Source: CG2-30-36-16 sp964372115 | GTDB lineage: Bacteria > Bacteroidota > Ignavibacteria > Ignavibacteriales > Ignavibacteriaceae | Assembly (NCBI GenBank): GCA_964372115.1 | Contig: CAYJPN010000005.1 | Coordinates: forward strand, 1 to 64,000 | Length of the DNA: 64,000 nucleotides | Direction of reading: 5' to 3' | Part shown: positions 9,359 through 19,463 of the stretch, in pieces | Position numbering within the stretch: position 1 is the stretch's first letter | Layout of the letters: each line of letters opens with the position of its first letter | Made by a program: the position numbers and the translations under genes | The notes under the pieces: model-generated | The model's database searches: none | What the model was told of the DNA's origin: nothing | The model's input: only the letters and a program-made list of their open reading frames with translations

Positions 9359-10855
9359 ATGCAGAAACCACGTTTAAGTTTTTGGCAGATCTGGAATATG
9401 AGCTTCGGCTTTCTCGGCATTCAATTTGGGTTTGCGCTGCAAAACGCCAATGTCAGTCGAATATTCGAAACACTCGGAGCAAAAATAGATGACATACCCA
9501 TTTTATGGATTGCTGCCCCGGTAACAGGTTTGATAGTTCAGCCTATCATAGGACATATGAGTGATAAAACATGGAACCGTCTCGGTAGACGACGTCCGTT
9601 TTTTCTTGCCGGCGCATTACTCGCATCATTGGCATTATTTATTATGCCTAACTCTCCGGTACTTTGGGTAGCGGCAGGTATGCTCTGGATTATGGATGCA
9701 TCAATAAATGTTTCGATGGAACCCTTCAGAGCATTCGTTGGGGATATGCTTCCCGGTGAACAGCGCACAATCGGTTTTTCAATGCAAAGTTTTTTTATCG
9801 GCACAGGCGCTATCATCGCTTCTGCCCTCCCCTACATGATGACAAACTGGTTCGGTATAAGTAATACTGCCCCCGGGGGAATGATACCTGCATCGGTAAA
9901 GTTTTCATTTTATATCGGCGGAGCAATATTTTTTCTAGCCGTTCTTTATACTGTTATAACCTCAAAGGAATATTCACCGGAAGAATTAGCCAAATTTTCA
10001 GAGAGCGAACAATCTCAAAAAGAGCGTTTGCAGCGAATGGAATCTATTGATTACAACAGGTTCATTCGAAACGGATGGATTTGGGTTTTGACAGGCGCAG
10101 CATTGTTTGCACTCTTCTATACGTTTATTTATATGGATTACGGTCTCGGGGTTTTCTTTTGCGGAATAACATTATTCGGTTTGCTTCAATTAATAGTTGG
10201 TTTGATGACAAAACAGAAACGTACATCAAACGGACTTGTTGTAGTTATGAACGACCTGTTCAAAATGCCGAAGACAATGGTGCAGCTTTCTTATGTTCAG
10301 TTCTTTTCCTGGTTTGCATTATTTGCAATGTGGATTTACACAACTCCTGCTGTTACTCATCATATCTACGGCGCGGTAGATCCGAAATCAGCATTGTATA
10401 ATGAAGGCGCTGATTGGGTTGGAGTTTTAATGGCTGTCTATAATGGTTTTGCCGCGGTTATGGCATTTCTTTTAATCTGGCTTGCAAAAAAGACGAGTAG
10501 AAAAATGGTGCACGCAATAAGCCTTGTTGTGGGTGGATTAGGTTTAGCTTCATTTTATATAATTACAAATCCTAATCTTCTTTTAATTTCGGAACTTGGA
10601 ATTGGTTTAGCCTGGGCTTCAATATTAGCGATGCCATACGCTATTTTAGCAGGTTCTCTACCCGCAGATAAAATGGGTATTTATATGGGAATTTTTAATT
10701 TCTTTATTGTTATTCCGCAAATAACTGCGGCGGCAATTCTTGGTTTTTTTGTTCGCGATCTTTTCGGCGGTGAGGCAATTTATGCTTTGCTTCTCGGAGG
10801 CGTTTCATTCGTTATTGCGGCATTGCTTGTTATGCGTGTTGATGATTTGGATTAA
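9359..10855 (+). CDS. MFS sugar transporter, SLC45/GPH-like
   Basis: 498 residues with about twelve membrane helices. The N-terminal half shows the SLC45-type loop PIIGHMSDKTWNRLGRRRPFF and the helix MDASINVSMEPFRAFVGDMLP, characteristic of the family that includes plant and Xanthomonas sucrose and maltose carriers. It probably carries out proton-coupled uptake of a di- or oligosaccharide. It is divergent from the deacetylase operon across a 246-base gap and stands alone; no maltose or sucrose hydrolase adjoins it, so the substrate is undetermined. Confidence 0.82.
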   Translation: MQKPRLSFWQIWNMSFGFLGIQFGFALQNANVSRIFETLGAKIDDIPILWIAAPVTGLIVQPIIGHMSDKTWNRLGRRRPFFLAGALLASLALFIMPNSPVLWVAAGMLWIMDASINVSMEPFRAFVGDMLPGEQRTIGFSMQSFFIGTGAIIASALPYMMTNWFGISNTAPGGMIPASVKFSFYIGGAIFFLAVLYTVITSKEYSPEELAKFSESEQSQKERLQRMESIDYNRFIRNGWIWVLTGAALFALFYTFIYMDYGLGVFFCGITLFGLLQLIVGLMTKQKRTSNGLVVVMNDLFKMPKTMVQLSYVQFFSWFALFAMWIYTTPAVTHHIYGAVDPKSALYNEGADWVGVLMAVYNGFAAVMAFLLIWLAKKTSRKMVHAISLVVGGLGLASFYIITNPNLLLISELGIGLAWASILAMPYAILAGSLPADKMGIYMGIFNFFIVIPQITAAAILGFFVRDLFGGEAIYALLLGGVSFVIAALLVMRVDDLD

Positions 10856-11022
10856 ACTAAATTAAGGGAAGCTCTAAAAATCTGTTAGTTAACAGACTTC
10901 GATTTACATTCGATTAACTGTTTCTTGCGTCAGGTGAGTTAATAAAATATTTACGAAACCACTATCTTAAAATATTTTTAGTTCTAAAATGGATTATTTC
11001 AGGTAATACACCTTGTAATCAT

Positions 11023-11068
11023 ATAAAAAAATAGCCCCGCCATTTAGTGCTGACAAAATAACGGGGCA
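11023..11068 (-). terminator. Rho-independent terminator of the PQQ-propeller gene
   Basis: Read on the minus strand, GCCCCG (11067-11062) pairs with CGGGGC (11039-11034) and is followed directly by TATTTTTTTAT. The stem-loop lies about 35 bases past the stop of the 11101-13653 gene. No T-run follows on the plus strand, so it should act only on the minus-strand transcript. Confidence 0.7.
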
Positions 11069-11100
11069 AAATTAATAAAAGGGAAAAACAAAATTTAAAA

Positions 11101-13653
11101 TTACTTTGTACTCACCGGAAAACCGGCAATCTCCTCATCGTAAAGTGTAAAGATGTTTGTATTATCGGGTGCTTCGAAAAATTTTGATTTATCCGAAATC
11201 TCGGCACTGTACGCTTCCTTCCCGGTTTTGAGATCGATGAGTGTAAGTTTCTCATCCATTGCGTAAACTATATTGCCGTTTAATATTTTCGGTATATAGT
11301 GTACGGCTTTGTTATCATAATCCCATTCTTTTGTCCAGTCGATTTTGCCGTCGATGGAATTTATGAGACCTATTTTATCGGGTCCAAAAACAACAATTTT
11401 ATCGGAGCCGTATAACACACGAAGACATTTTTTTGCGGACACGCCCCAGTAACTTCCCCAGCTTGTATAGGTCGATGTCATATCCGCGCCGGCAGCTTCA
11501 TCAAGAAATTCTGAAACAGCTTCTTTATCGTAACCTCCTGTTGTAGAGGTTGTTTTAATTGCCCAACCACCGCCTATATATGTGGAAGTTGAAGATGTAT
11601 GGGGAACTGTGCCGAGCCATTTTTCAACAATAGCGTAACTTTCTTCAAAGTCAAACTCGCCAATACCTTCCTTCTCAAAATTTACCTGCCATGCATAACT
11701 GCCGCCGTCTTTCCCCATTCTTAAAGCGTACAAATTTTCCAAATCTGCAAAGTATAGTAGTTTTGTGCGCGAGTCGTAATAATTAGCAATTGAAAATTGC
11801 GGTGTTAAAAGCACAGGGTCTGACGTCGTTTCTTTTTGCCACAATATTTTTCCGGATGGTTCTTCAACGGCTATAAAACCATAGGGGTCTTCTTTTACTC
11901 TTCCTTTTAGTTCAACATCGTCTTCTTTTAAATTAACATCAAATATTTGTACACCATATTTTAGATAAAGAATATCATCAATCGGTGTTACTTCGCGTAT
12001 GAACTTGTCGGGCACGCTTACTTCCCAGACTTTTTCACCGGTATCAAAATTAAATTTTATTACTCTCTGATCTCCCGCGATATATGCTATGTTTTTGTAA
12101 ATAGCAAGAGGTGGAAGATTTGCTATCTCTTGTTCATTCATATCTGAGGAGATGGGGAAATAGGTTTGGTAATTTATTTTGCCAGTTTTATAATTTACCG
12201 AAACAAAACCCTCACCCGGTTCTTCCCTTGTAGCGGGGTTCCACATCGGTTGATATGTTTTATTTGTATTTGAACCGCCGCCGTAAAAAATAAAGTTATT
12301 GTTCCCGTAATTGATAGATTGATATTCAAAACCGATATTATCATATCCCATCATACTGTTTACCATATCGGTCATCTGGTTTCCGGCATCTGCACCAACA
12401 CCACCACTAGCGACTGTTACAAATGCAGACATCAAACTAGTAATGCCTTTGGCAAGAGTCCGTTGAAAACCCATTAAAGCTCCTTTACATACAATTACGG
12501 GTACTTTGTAGTTTACTTTCCCGGTAATTCCATCTATGCTCATCAAAAAAATATATGTGCCGTTATCCTCTGCAAACATAGTCGCTCTTACATATGTCAG
12601 CACAATATTGTTACCGTCTGTTTTTAAGTATCGGTGGGCATAACCTTCGAAGTCAGAATCATCTTCTTTTGTAACCCATAAAACTGTTCCTCCGGCAAGA
12701 TCAATCGATGCGAGTTTATCTGCCATTGAAACGATTAATAGATCTTTATTACCTGTTTTGTATGCGTGGAGTGTTCTAAGGTCATCAACCGGGAATTCAA
12801 ACTCTTTAATCTCACCGGTCTTAAAGTTAAAATGAACAAACTTTTTATCCCCCATTACAGCGCAGCCATCGCTGGTTGGTAGGAGCGCATTTATATCCCC
12901 GTCAACTGAAAATTCGCGGCGCGCCATCTCTTTATTATTCCTTACATCAACTACTACTGCGCCGTCTTCAAGAACACAAAGCAAAAAATCGTTTCCGGGG
13001 CTTTTGTACATCCAGGGAAGTTTTGCTTTTATCAAGTCTTTATTAATATCAAATCCATCCGACTCAAATAGTCTTTTGCCGGTTGTGACGTCAAACAGTA
13101 CAGCTTTTTCCGAGTCTTCCAAAACAAACATTTTGTTTTGATTTTCGAGAACCGAATAATTGAATGTTCCGAGATCTACAAGTTCACCCCAATAATCAAT
13201 TTCCATTCTGAAGAGTTCATTTCCATTATTAAGATCAATACCGATTTCATTTTCATCATAACGGAAAACTGCATTGTTTTTTATAAACTCCATTGATCGA
13301 TAGTCACCCTGATCTATATCATTATATTCTTTTTCCCAAAGTAATTTACCGGTAAGTGCGTCGTATGCCTGAAGCTTGTTATCAGAATTTGTAAGGTACA
13401 TTTCGCCAAGCAAAAAGTTTATCCCTTTATCCTCAAAACCGGGGATTTCTTTACTCCAGACTTCTTCGCCTGTTGTTGAATTATGACACCAAACATATTC
13501 ATTACTTGTAAAAAATATGTATTTGCCCTCATTTATAAAGTTGTATTCTTTAATGGGTTCACCCAAATCTTTCTCCCACAGCGGAGCTTTTTGAGCAAGT
13601 GCCGCACCACAGAACAAGCAAACAACGATGATTAATGTGTTTTTCGTGAACAT
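11101..13653 (-). CDS. Exported PQQ-like beta-propeller repeat protein
   Basis: 850 residues with signal peptide (MFTKNTLIIVVCLFCGAALAQ). Repeated blocks such as DALTGKLLWEKEY, NSTTGEEVWSKEI, EPSGKILWQKE and NSIDGKIDWTKEW are the W-type repeats of PQQ_2/BamB-like propellers. No PQQ-dehydrogenase cofactor residues were recognised, so it is more likely a scaffold or binding protein than an enzyme. An AAGGAG ribosome-binding site lies six bases before the ATG. The gene is monocistronic, with its own terminator. Confidence 0.75.
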   Translation of the reverse strand: MFTKNTLIIVVCLFCGAALAQKAPLWEKDLGEPIKEYNFINEGKYIFFTSNEYVWCHNSTTGEEVWSKEIPGFEDKGINFLLGEMYLTNSDNKLQAYDALTGKLLWEKEYNDIDQGDYRSMEFIKNNAVFRYDENEIGIDLNNGNELFRMEIDYWGELVDLGTFNYSVLENQNKMFVLEDSEKAVLFDVTTGKRLFESDGFDINKDLIKAKLPWMYKSPGNDFLLCVLEDGAVVVDVRNNKEMARREFSVDGDINALLPTSDGCAVMGDKKFVHFNFKTGEIKEFEFPVDDLRTLHAYKTGNKDLLIVSMADKLASIDLAGGTVLWVTKEDDSDFEGYAHRYLKTDGNNIVLTYVRATMFAEDNGTYIFLMSIDGITGKVNYKVPVIVCKGALMGFQRTLAKGITSLMSAFVTVASGGVGADAGNQMTDMVNSMMGYDNIGFEYQSINYGNNNFIFYGGGSNTNKTYQPMWNPATREEPGEGFVSVNYKTGKINYQTYFPISSDMNEQEIANLPPLAIYKNIAYIAGDQRVIKFNFDTGEKVWEVSVPDKFIREVTPIDDILYLKYGVQIFDVNLKEDDVELKGRVKEDPYGFIAVEEPSGKILWQKETTSDPVLLTPQFSIANYYDSRTKLLYFADLENLYALRMGKDGGSYAWQVNFEKEGIGEFDFEESYAIVEKWLGTVPHTSSTSTYIGGGWAIKTTSTTGGYDKEAVSEFLDEAAGADMTSTYTSWGSYWGVSAKKCLRVLYGSDKIVVFGPDKIGLINSIDGKIDWTKEWDYDNKAVHYIPKILNGNIVYAMDEKLTLIDLKTGKEAYSAEISDKSKFFEAPDNTNIFTLYDEEIAGFPVSTK

Positions 13654-14383
13654 TACGTTCTCCTTTGTTGTTTTAATTAAGTAGTTATCTTAGAACTAAA
13701 AAACATTGAGTTTCCATAACGAAGATGACACGAATATTATTGGATAGTTTATTGGAGGTTTTGGTTTTTAAGCGGTAGAAAGTCATAAACAATTTGTATG
13801 GTCAATATTTCCTCATCAGAAAAAACCTCGCGACTTACAGATTAAGCCGAATTGTCATCTTATAGTGTGACAAACAAGAGGTGTGCCATTAATAAGGGTG
13901 CAATATTGAATAAAACAGTGAATTGAAGACGGCAAGTCAGATATTTGCGACAGATCGGGAAAACAATTGTCGGGATAATGCAACGGTGGTATACGGTTAA
14001 AAATTGTAATGCTAAGAAAAACCCGGTCAATCATATTCCGGTCTAAAAAACGATTCTTATTCACAAGCATTTTTTTTAATTTTGTTCGTCAAAATATTTT
14101 AAAGTCGGGCGGTTTCTAAAATGTAATTATATTGTGTCGACATTTTCATCTTTTAATAGTATACGCAGTGGCTTTTGAATTAAAGTAATGGTTCTTAAAT
14201 AATAACAAAACTATCGTGGATAAATGTTGACGATGCGGCTAAAAGTATAATTATAGTACCATTAGAAAAATCGCCGCCTTTATCCGCGTGGTAAATTTTC
14301 AAAGCATCAAGCGGGTTCTAAAAATAATATTTAGTTTGGATTGAATATAGGAGTATGATATTAGTTATAAAAAGTTTTGTAAT
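13654..14383. other. 730-base intergenic stretch, no gene supported
   Basis: AT-rich spacer between the divergent PQQ-propeller and GNAT genes. A 71-codon minus-strand frame (13855-14070) has no recognisable motif, no ribosome-binding site and unusual composition, so I do not call it. The 13654-13760 part must carry the propeller-gene promoter; no exact TAnnTTTG box was found in it. Confidence 0.5.
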
Positions 14384-14875
14384 TTGAAATCCGAGAGATT
14401 TATCCTCCGACAACTTTCAATTGCGGATGAGAATGAAATATTTCGTCTTCGATCCGAAAATGAAGTGTTAAAATATATTGATATACAAAGGGCAAAAACT
14501 ATTGATGATGCCCGAAAGTTTATTAATAAAATTATCAGCGCATCAAATAATGTATGGCATTATTGGGCGATTTCTTTTAAAAACAATTCTAAACTGATCG
14601 GGACGATTTGTCTCTGGAATATTTCGGAGAATAGTACAAAGGCTGAAATTGGATTTATGCTTCTTCCCGAATTTCATGGCAAGGGAATAATGCAGGAAGT
14701 AATTCCGGAGATAATTAGTTTTGGTTTTGAGTGCTTAAAACTCAAAATTATTATCGGCGAGGCTTCACCTGATAATATAAAATCAATCAAACTGTTGGAA
14801 AAATTTGGTTTTGTTTTTAGCAGCAAGACAGAAAAATGGGTTGTTTATTCGTTGGGCAACCCGGCTTTAAAGTAA
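14384..14875 (+). CDS. GNAT-family N-acetyltransferase (RimJ/RimL-like)
   Basis: 163 residues. It begins SERFILRQLSIADENEIF, contains the substrate segment EIGFMLLPEFHGKGIMQEV with the acetyl-CoA pyrophosphate loop, and continues with the family helix EASPDNIKSIKLLEKFGF. This pattern fits Acetyltransf_3, which acetylates ribosomal-protein N-termini, amines or antibiotics; the acceptor is unknown. The start is a TTG: no in-frame ATG lies between it and the upstream stop, and the N-terminus then matches the family length. Neighbouring genes are convergent, so it is a lone gene. Confidence 0.78.
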   Translation: MKSERFILRQLSIADENEIFRLRSENEVLKYIDIQRAKTIDDARKFINKIISASNNVWHYWAISFKNNSKLIGTICLWNISENSTKAEIGFMLLPEFHGKGIMQEVIPEIISFGFECLKLKIIIGEASPDNIKSIKLLEKFGFVFSSKTEKWVVYSLGNPALK

Positions 14876-15088
14876 TTTATAAGTTCCTATGTTCGCTGGA
14901 TTTTTCTATGTGTTGCTGTTGCTATTAAAAACAAACGCCTTCTTTAAACTATTCATTCTCCAGAAGGCTGCAATTGAATAAACCACTGCAAGAATTATCA
15001 AATGAAAAACCCAGGTTGACTGGTTGTTTTGTAAACCGTTAAACGGTTTTATCCTTTTACAACCTTGTTAGAGTATACTCCTTTTTGA

Positions 15089-15961
15089 TTACAAAGCTTT
15101 TACAATAGTTGCAGGTTTTTCATAAATTTCTTTTCGTTTATCAAGAAGGGGTATTGTCGTTCCTTTTATTCTATTTTCATCAAGCAAATCTAACTCAACA
15201 TCAGCTATAATAATTTGCTCCTGGTTTATTAAACCTTCAGCGGCTATCCCGTCACGTGAAAATGGAAAATCAGATGGAGTGATAATTGAAGCATGTCCAT
15301 AGTGTAAATTCATATTCTCAACTGGCAGATTACCGACAGTACTCGTCATTACGACGTAAACCTGGTTTTCAATTGCTCTTGCCATCGAACAATACTTTAC
15401 CCTTAAAAACCCTTGTCTATCATCGGTACACGAGGGGACAAAAATAATTTCAGCGCCGGCTTCCGCTACAATTCTTGCCGCTTCAGGGAATTCAACATCA
15501 TAACAAATTAATATTGATATAGGGCAAAACTCAGTTTTGAAAACTTTGAACTCATCACCGGGTGTAACATCCCACAGTTCTTTTTCCCATCTTGTACGAT
15601 GTACTTTGTCCTGTGTATGAACCTCACCGGTAGGAGTAAATAAAAATGAAGAATTATAAACTTTATTTTCGCGGATATTTGGATGGGTTCCGGCAATGAT
15701 ATAAAAATTATATTGTTCGGCATAACTTCTAAATAGGTTTATATATTTTTCGGTGTAGGCATCAAGTTTTCTTACTGCATTGTAAATATCCGAGGTTTGA
15801 ATGAAAGAAAGCAACTGGGTTGTAAACAACTCAGGGAAAAGTACAAACTGGGGTTTATACTCTGACGCCGAAGAAAGTACAAATTGGATTTGTTGCTCAA
15901 AATCTTCAAAACAGTTTATTTTTCTTAATTGATATTGCACAGCGGCTATTCTTACTTTCAT
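15089..15961 (-). CDS. Carbon-nitrogen hydrolase (nitrilase superfamily)
   Basis: 290 residues with the complete catalytic triad: Glu44 in FPELF, Lys119 in HTQDKVHRTRW, and Cys153 in ILICYDVEFPE. The enzyme hydrolyses amides or nitriles; the substrate is unknown. Its ATG overlaps the stop of the upstream GNAT gene by four bases (ATGA). The pair corresponds to the two halves of fused proteins such as Bacillus subtilis YhcX (GNAT followed by CN-hydrolase), so here the fused enzyme appears as two coupled genes and the products probably work together. Confidence 0.87.
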   Translation of the reverse strand: MKVRIAAVQYQLRKINCFEDFEQQIQFVLSSASEYKPQFVLFPELFTTQLLSFIQTSDIYNAVRKLDAYTEKYINLFRSYAEQYNFYIIAGTHPNIRENKVYNSSFLFTPTGEVHTQDKVHRTRWEKELWDVTPGDEFKVFKTEFCPISILICYDVEFPEAARIVAEAGAEIIFVPSCTDDRQGFLRVKYCSMARAIENQVYVVMTSTVGNLPVENMNLHYGHASIITPSDFPFSRDGIAAEGLINQEQIIIADVELDLLDENRIKGTTIPLLDKRKEIYEKPATIVKAL

Positions 15962-16602
15962 TCGGAAACCTTTCTTTTATTTTCTTTATAATCTTGATTC
16001 AGCCAAACAATGAGTGTAGCATATTCCAGTGAATCGTTATCACCGACGAGATAATTTTCTATAACGTCGCAAAACTGAAATCCTTCTTTTATTTGGAATC
16101 GCAGCACAGGATCATAAATATCACCCCAAATTACATGCATTGCATATTCGTGCGCGGTCATCTTGTCGGCATAAAGATGATAATTCGGGATTCTTCCGGC
16201 AGCGATTATTCTTTTTAGGTTAAATCGCCTACATATATCTTTGCGCGCTTTATAGAGTTTATTACCTATTCCCTGGCGTCTTATTTCTGGATCAACACAA
16301 ACTTCTGCTCCGTATAGGGTCAAGCCATTTTTATTATGAGTATCGAAAGATCCTGCGCCGGTAACTTCTTTCCAGCTATGATAAGGTGTGTATTCATTCC
16401 ACTGTATAATCAGCGAACTAGCTGTACCGACAATCTGTCCCGCGAACTCAGCAATAATTTGTCCCTCCGGAAATTGAATGAGATGGTTTTCTAATTGATT
16501 CAGTGACCAGGGGCGCATATGCGGATAGACTTTCTGCTGGAGAGTTCTGACCGCATCAAAGTCGTTCTTTTCTATGTTACGAATTATTATTTTACGGTAC
16601 AT
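15958..16602 (-). CDS. GNAT acetyltransferase, partner of the CN-hydrolase
   Basis: 214 residues from the ATG at 16602 (MYRKIIIRNIEKND). The frame is open to 16665, but the extra 21 residues are low-complexity and unlike the family. The acetyl-CoA loop RRQGIGNKLYKAR and the preceding strand LTLYGAEVCVDPEI are clear. The stop overlaps the nitrilase start. In YhcX-like fusions this domain is N-terminal to the hydrolase, the same order as the two genes here. The joint reaction of the family is not established, to my knowledge. Confidence 0.82.
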   Translation of the reverse strand: MYRKIIIRNIEKNDFDAVRTLQQKVYPHMRPWSLNQLENHLIQFPEGQIIAEFAGQIVGTASSLIIQWNEYTPYHSWKEVTGAGSFDTHNKNGLTLYGAEVCVDPEIRRQGIGNKLYKARKDICRRFNLKRIIAAGRIPNYHLYADKMTAHEYAMHVIWGDIYDPVLRFQIKEGFQFCDVIENYLVGDNDSLEYATLIVWLNQDYKENKRKVSE

Positions 16603-16807
16603 TCTATAACTATTGTCTTTTTTTTGTTTGAGAGAATATATACAAAATAATTTAAAGTTAAACATAGAAGATTAGTTAAGAGCATCTCTAAAACTTTATT
16701 TTGTGCTTTTCGAAAATCCGGTTTGGCGGCATATACCCGTAATCCGTTAGCTAAACCGTTGCCTATTGCGAAATAGCAGACAGTTTGAGGAATGGGCTAA
16801 GCAACAA

Positions 16808-18760
16808 TTATCTTAACAAAAGCATTTTTTTTGTCTCAACTTTTGAACTTGTTCTTAATTGATAATAGTACACACCGCTTGACAAATCTTTTCCATCAAA
16901 TTCGGCCTCATATAATCCGGGTAGTTTATATTCATTTATTAAAGTAATAATTTTTTGACCAAGTACATTAAACAGAATTAATTGTATAAAATCGCTTTTC
17001 TTTATTTCATAAAATATAGTTGTCGTTGGATTAAAGGGATTTGGATAATTTTGAGATAATACTATTTCGCTATTCCAATTTTTCCTTTGCTCTATTGTTA
17101 ATCCTGTTATTAGTTCCGGCGCAGCAATTGGATCAGCCCAATTACCGAACATTAAAATTTTCTGGTTTGAAACGCGCTTTTTAAATGTACCGTAATTTAT
17201 TGCAAAGCCCGCCGCAAATGTTGCAACTTTAGTATCGGATGGCAAATTAAAATAACCGGAGGCGGACCATTCATTATTTATAAATGACATTACACTTGAT
17301 TTTGCAATTCCGGGATCGAAACCGATATGAGGATGTATTACGTAATCGATTTTATCCCCTTCAATCGAAAATAAAGGATTGGTTATAACGTGCATATTTA
17401 AAGTAGTTAAACTGCCAGGTATTGGATTTTCGGGAGTGACATTTATTGTAAGTTGAGGCAATTCTAATTCGGAATTTGAATAAAGAATAGAGATAGTTTC
17501 TGTTTTTAATGTATCGTTATTTGAATCAAAAAAGTTAAAAACTAATTCAACATCTTTTATATCTTCATCTATTTCTAAAATTAGTTCATCTGCGTAATAA
17601 GTGCTTGCAATTGAATTTGAAACGAGTACACTGTCATTTTTACTGATTGTATAAGATACTACATCAGTTGTGGTAAAAATCTCAATTGGAATAGTGCTGC
17701 CATATATGTTTCCGTTTTTAGGATTTGTAATTATTGCCTTATTGTATTTTTCATAAGCTTCCCATACCGGGCGGGGTGTTCCGTAGTTATCATTTAAACT
17801 TGAAAATTCTATCAATCCGAACCATTCTTCCGGGCTCGGATCGTGTGAAAATTCATTACCACCTTTCCACCAGCCGTCATGATATTGAAAAACACAATTA
17901 CCCTGTGCGTCCGCATCAATAAGCTCGCGATACATTAACAAATCTCCCGACACCTGCTGTTCAAGTGTGTTGCCACCGTAACCATAATCATTGCCAGGGG
18001 TACCGGGTGAAACAGATAAACCATACTCTGTAATAATAAATGGCATATCAGATGCACGGTTCTCTTTTAAAAAGTGCAGGTACCCCTCATAACCATGGGA
18101 TTTAGAAATTGTAACAGGATTATAGATGTATGCATTGTATCCCGCATAATCAAATACATTCATATTAATGTAATCACCTATGATTGTGTTTGAGAAGGAA
18201 ACCGGGATACCGGGATGTCTTTGATGAATCAATGCGATGATTGATTGCCACAAATCAGCCAGCGATTGCGCTCCGGCATCATATATATGCTGTACCTGCG
18301 GTTCATTCATTATACTATAGCCGATAATTGAATTGTAGTTGGCAGAGTAGTTAAGCACTGCATTAACATGGTTAATAGCTTCAGTTACAAATCCTTCATC
18401 ACTAAAATCTCCGGCAGGATCAATCCAGATGCCAAATAAAATTTTGATTCCGGATTCTTGAATAAGCTGTAATTCTTCTTCGCTTAATGCGCCCCACGTT
18501 CGTATTGTATTAAAGCCGGCAGTTTTTATCCGGTTCAAATCGAAGCTTATTAAATCGGCATTAAAAGAATAAATCCATGGAACCTGACCCGGTCGGGTAT
18601 GTGTTTCATAACCTATTCCTTTAACAAAAAATTTTTCTCCGTTAATGTAATACCAGCCATCGATTATTTGCACACTTTGTGCTGAGCAAACTGAAAAACT
18701 AAAAAAGCTGATAGTACTAAATAATAAAATGTACTTTAACATATTAGATTTTTTGAACAC
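16808..18760 (-). CDS. T9SS-secreted clan GH-A glycoside hydrolase
   Basis: 650 residues: signal peptide to about residue 28, then a TIM-barrel hydrolase with SIMNEPQ (acid/base Glu153) and FIITEYG (nucleophile Glu245), the paired glutamates of clan GH-A (GH2/GH5/GH72-like). A middle beta-sandwich region of about 200 residues follows. The C-terminus has NYPNPFNPTTTIFYEI, then LFNVLGQKI and DLSSGVYYYQL, a T9SS type A sorting domain that directs export and cell-surface attachment. The target glycan is not predictable beyond a beta-linked polysaccharide. The first ATG at 18760 or a second at codon 7 both give usable signal peptides. Confidence 0.82.
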   Translation of the reverse strand: MFKKSNMLKYILLFSTISFFSFSVCSAQSVQIIDGWYYINGEKFFVKGIGYETHTRPGQVPWIYSFNADLISFDLNRIKTAGFNTIRTWGALSEEELQLIQESGIKILFGIWIDPAGDFSDEGFVTEAINHVNAVLNYSANYNSIIGYSIMNEPQVQHIYDAGAQSLADLWQSIIALIHQRHPGIPVSFSNTIIGDYINMNVFDYAGYNAYIYNPVTISKSHGYEGYLHFLKENRASDMPFIITEYGLSVSPGTPGNDYGYGGNTLEQQVSGDLLMYRELIDADAQGNCVFQYHDGWWKGGNEFSHDPSPEEWFGLIEFSSLNDNYGTPRPVWEAYEKYNKAIITNPKNGNIYGSTIPIEIFTTTDVVSYTISKNDSVLVSNSIASTYYADELILEIDEDIKDVELVFNFFDSNNDTLKTETISILYSNSELELPQLTINVTPENPIPGSLTTLNMHVITNPLFSIEGDKIDYVIHPHIGFDPGIAKSSVMSFINNEWSASGYFNLPSDTKVATFAAGFAINYGTFKKRVSNQKILMFGNWADPIAAPELITGLTIEQRKNWNSEIVLSQNYPNPFNPTTTIFYEIKKSDFIQLILFNVLGQKIITLINEYKLPGLYEAEFDGKDLSSGVYYYQLRTSSKVETKKMLLLR

Positions 18761-18793
18761 TTCGTTTCTTAAAAATATATTGTTAAGCCAGAG

Positions 18794-19125
18794 CCCATCC
18801 GTTAGCTAACGAACGGGAAAGGTTATTAAAACACAACATAGCAGTTAATTTTATTTTAATGATTTTCTTCTACTTTTTACATACGTAAAAAGAAAGGGTT
18901 ATATTCTTCTTTCGGGATAACAACATCCCGAAAGCGTTATTACACTTATAAAATGTACTATTTAAAATGCAAGCCTCCAGGTTAAGTCGCTTGCAGTTTG
19001 CCCGCCATTTTGTTTGGCGGGGCTTGTCCATCCATAGACCCCGTTTCTTTGCGGGGACACTGGATTATACCTCAGCGCAATTTACCCCGTTTTTTTACGG
19101 GGCTTGGTATGAATCCTTGTAACAT
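18794..19125 (+). repeat. Hairpin-rich dispersed repeat, copy A
   Basis: About 330 bases aligning by eye with copy B (19855-20138) and over its last third with copy C (24115-24228). It contains successive perfect stems: CTTTTTAC/GTAAAAAG, CTTTCGGGAT/ATCCCGAAAG (18909-18934), CCCGCCA/TGGCGGG (19001-19021), CCCCG/CGGGG (19039-19056) and CCCCGT/ACGGGG (19085-19102). GC-rich stems with T-rich loops stand out from the AT-rich surroundings. The right end lies 14 bases from the end of the toxin gene. Confidence 0.75.
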
Positions 19126-19139
19126 TTTAAGCCGATTTA

Positions 19140-19463
19140 TTATCGCATTAATCTTTCTTCTAATAGTTTTTGAATGTCTCTACGACCATCTAAAACACAA
19201 TGGATAAAAACTACTTTCTCTATGATTTGATAAATAACACGATATGGTTTATAACTAAGTTCTACGAAATCATCTATACCAAGTAGGCTTAATTCTGGGG
19301 GTACATGACCACGATTTGGATAATCTTGTAGAGATAAACATTTCTCACACAATTTTGAGTATAATTTTTCTGCTTTTTCTTCTGAATCGTTGAAAAAAAT
19401 ATATTGATAGATTTCAAATAAATCTTCTTCAGCTGAAGAAACGATATTAGCTTTCAACTTCAC
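19140..19463 (-). CDS. RelE/ParE-family toxin
   Basis: About 107 residues from the GTG at 19463 (VKLKANIVSSAEEDLFEIYQYI); an ATG seven codons upstream is less like the family start. Family features are the N-terminal helical region, the core YKPYRVIYQI and the C-terminal strand VLDGRRDIQKLLEERL. RelE/ParE proteins are ribosome-dependent ribonucleases or gyrase inhibitors; the two cannot be told apart here. The start lies 17 bases inside the antitoxin gene, the usual coupling. Both genes are bracketed by direct repeat copies A and B. Confidence 0.87.
   Translation of the reverse strand: MKLKANIVSSAEEDLFEIYQYIFFNDSEEKAEKLYSKLCEKCLSLQDYPNRGHVPPELSLLGIDDFVELSYKPYRVIYQIIEKVVFIHCVLDGRRDIQKLLEERLMR

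Noticed and set aside
13855..14070. 71-codon minus-strand frame in the 13654-14383 spacer
   Set aside because: No motif, no ribosome-binding site, odd composition; chance frame.
14906..15067. 54-codon minus-strand open stretch with a hydrophobic helix (VFHLIILAVVYSIAAFW) after the nitrilase gene
   Set aside because: No ATG, GTG or TTG in a usable place relative to the AAGGAG at 15079-15084; may be a relic of a small membrane protein but not supportable as a gene.
18998..19207. 69-codon plus-strand frame in repeat copy A, and a similar 109-codon frame in copy B (19842-20171)
   Set aside because: They translate the hairpin-rich repeat, differ by frameshifts between copies and have no ribosome-binding site; the nucleotide structure, not a protein, is conserved.
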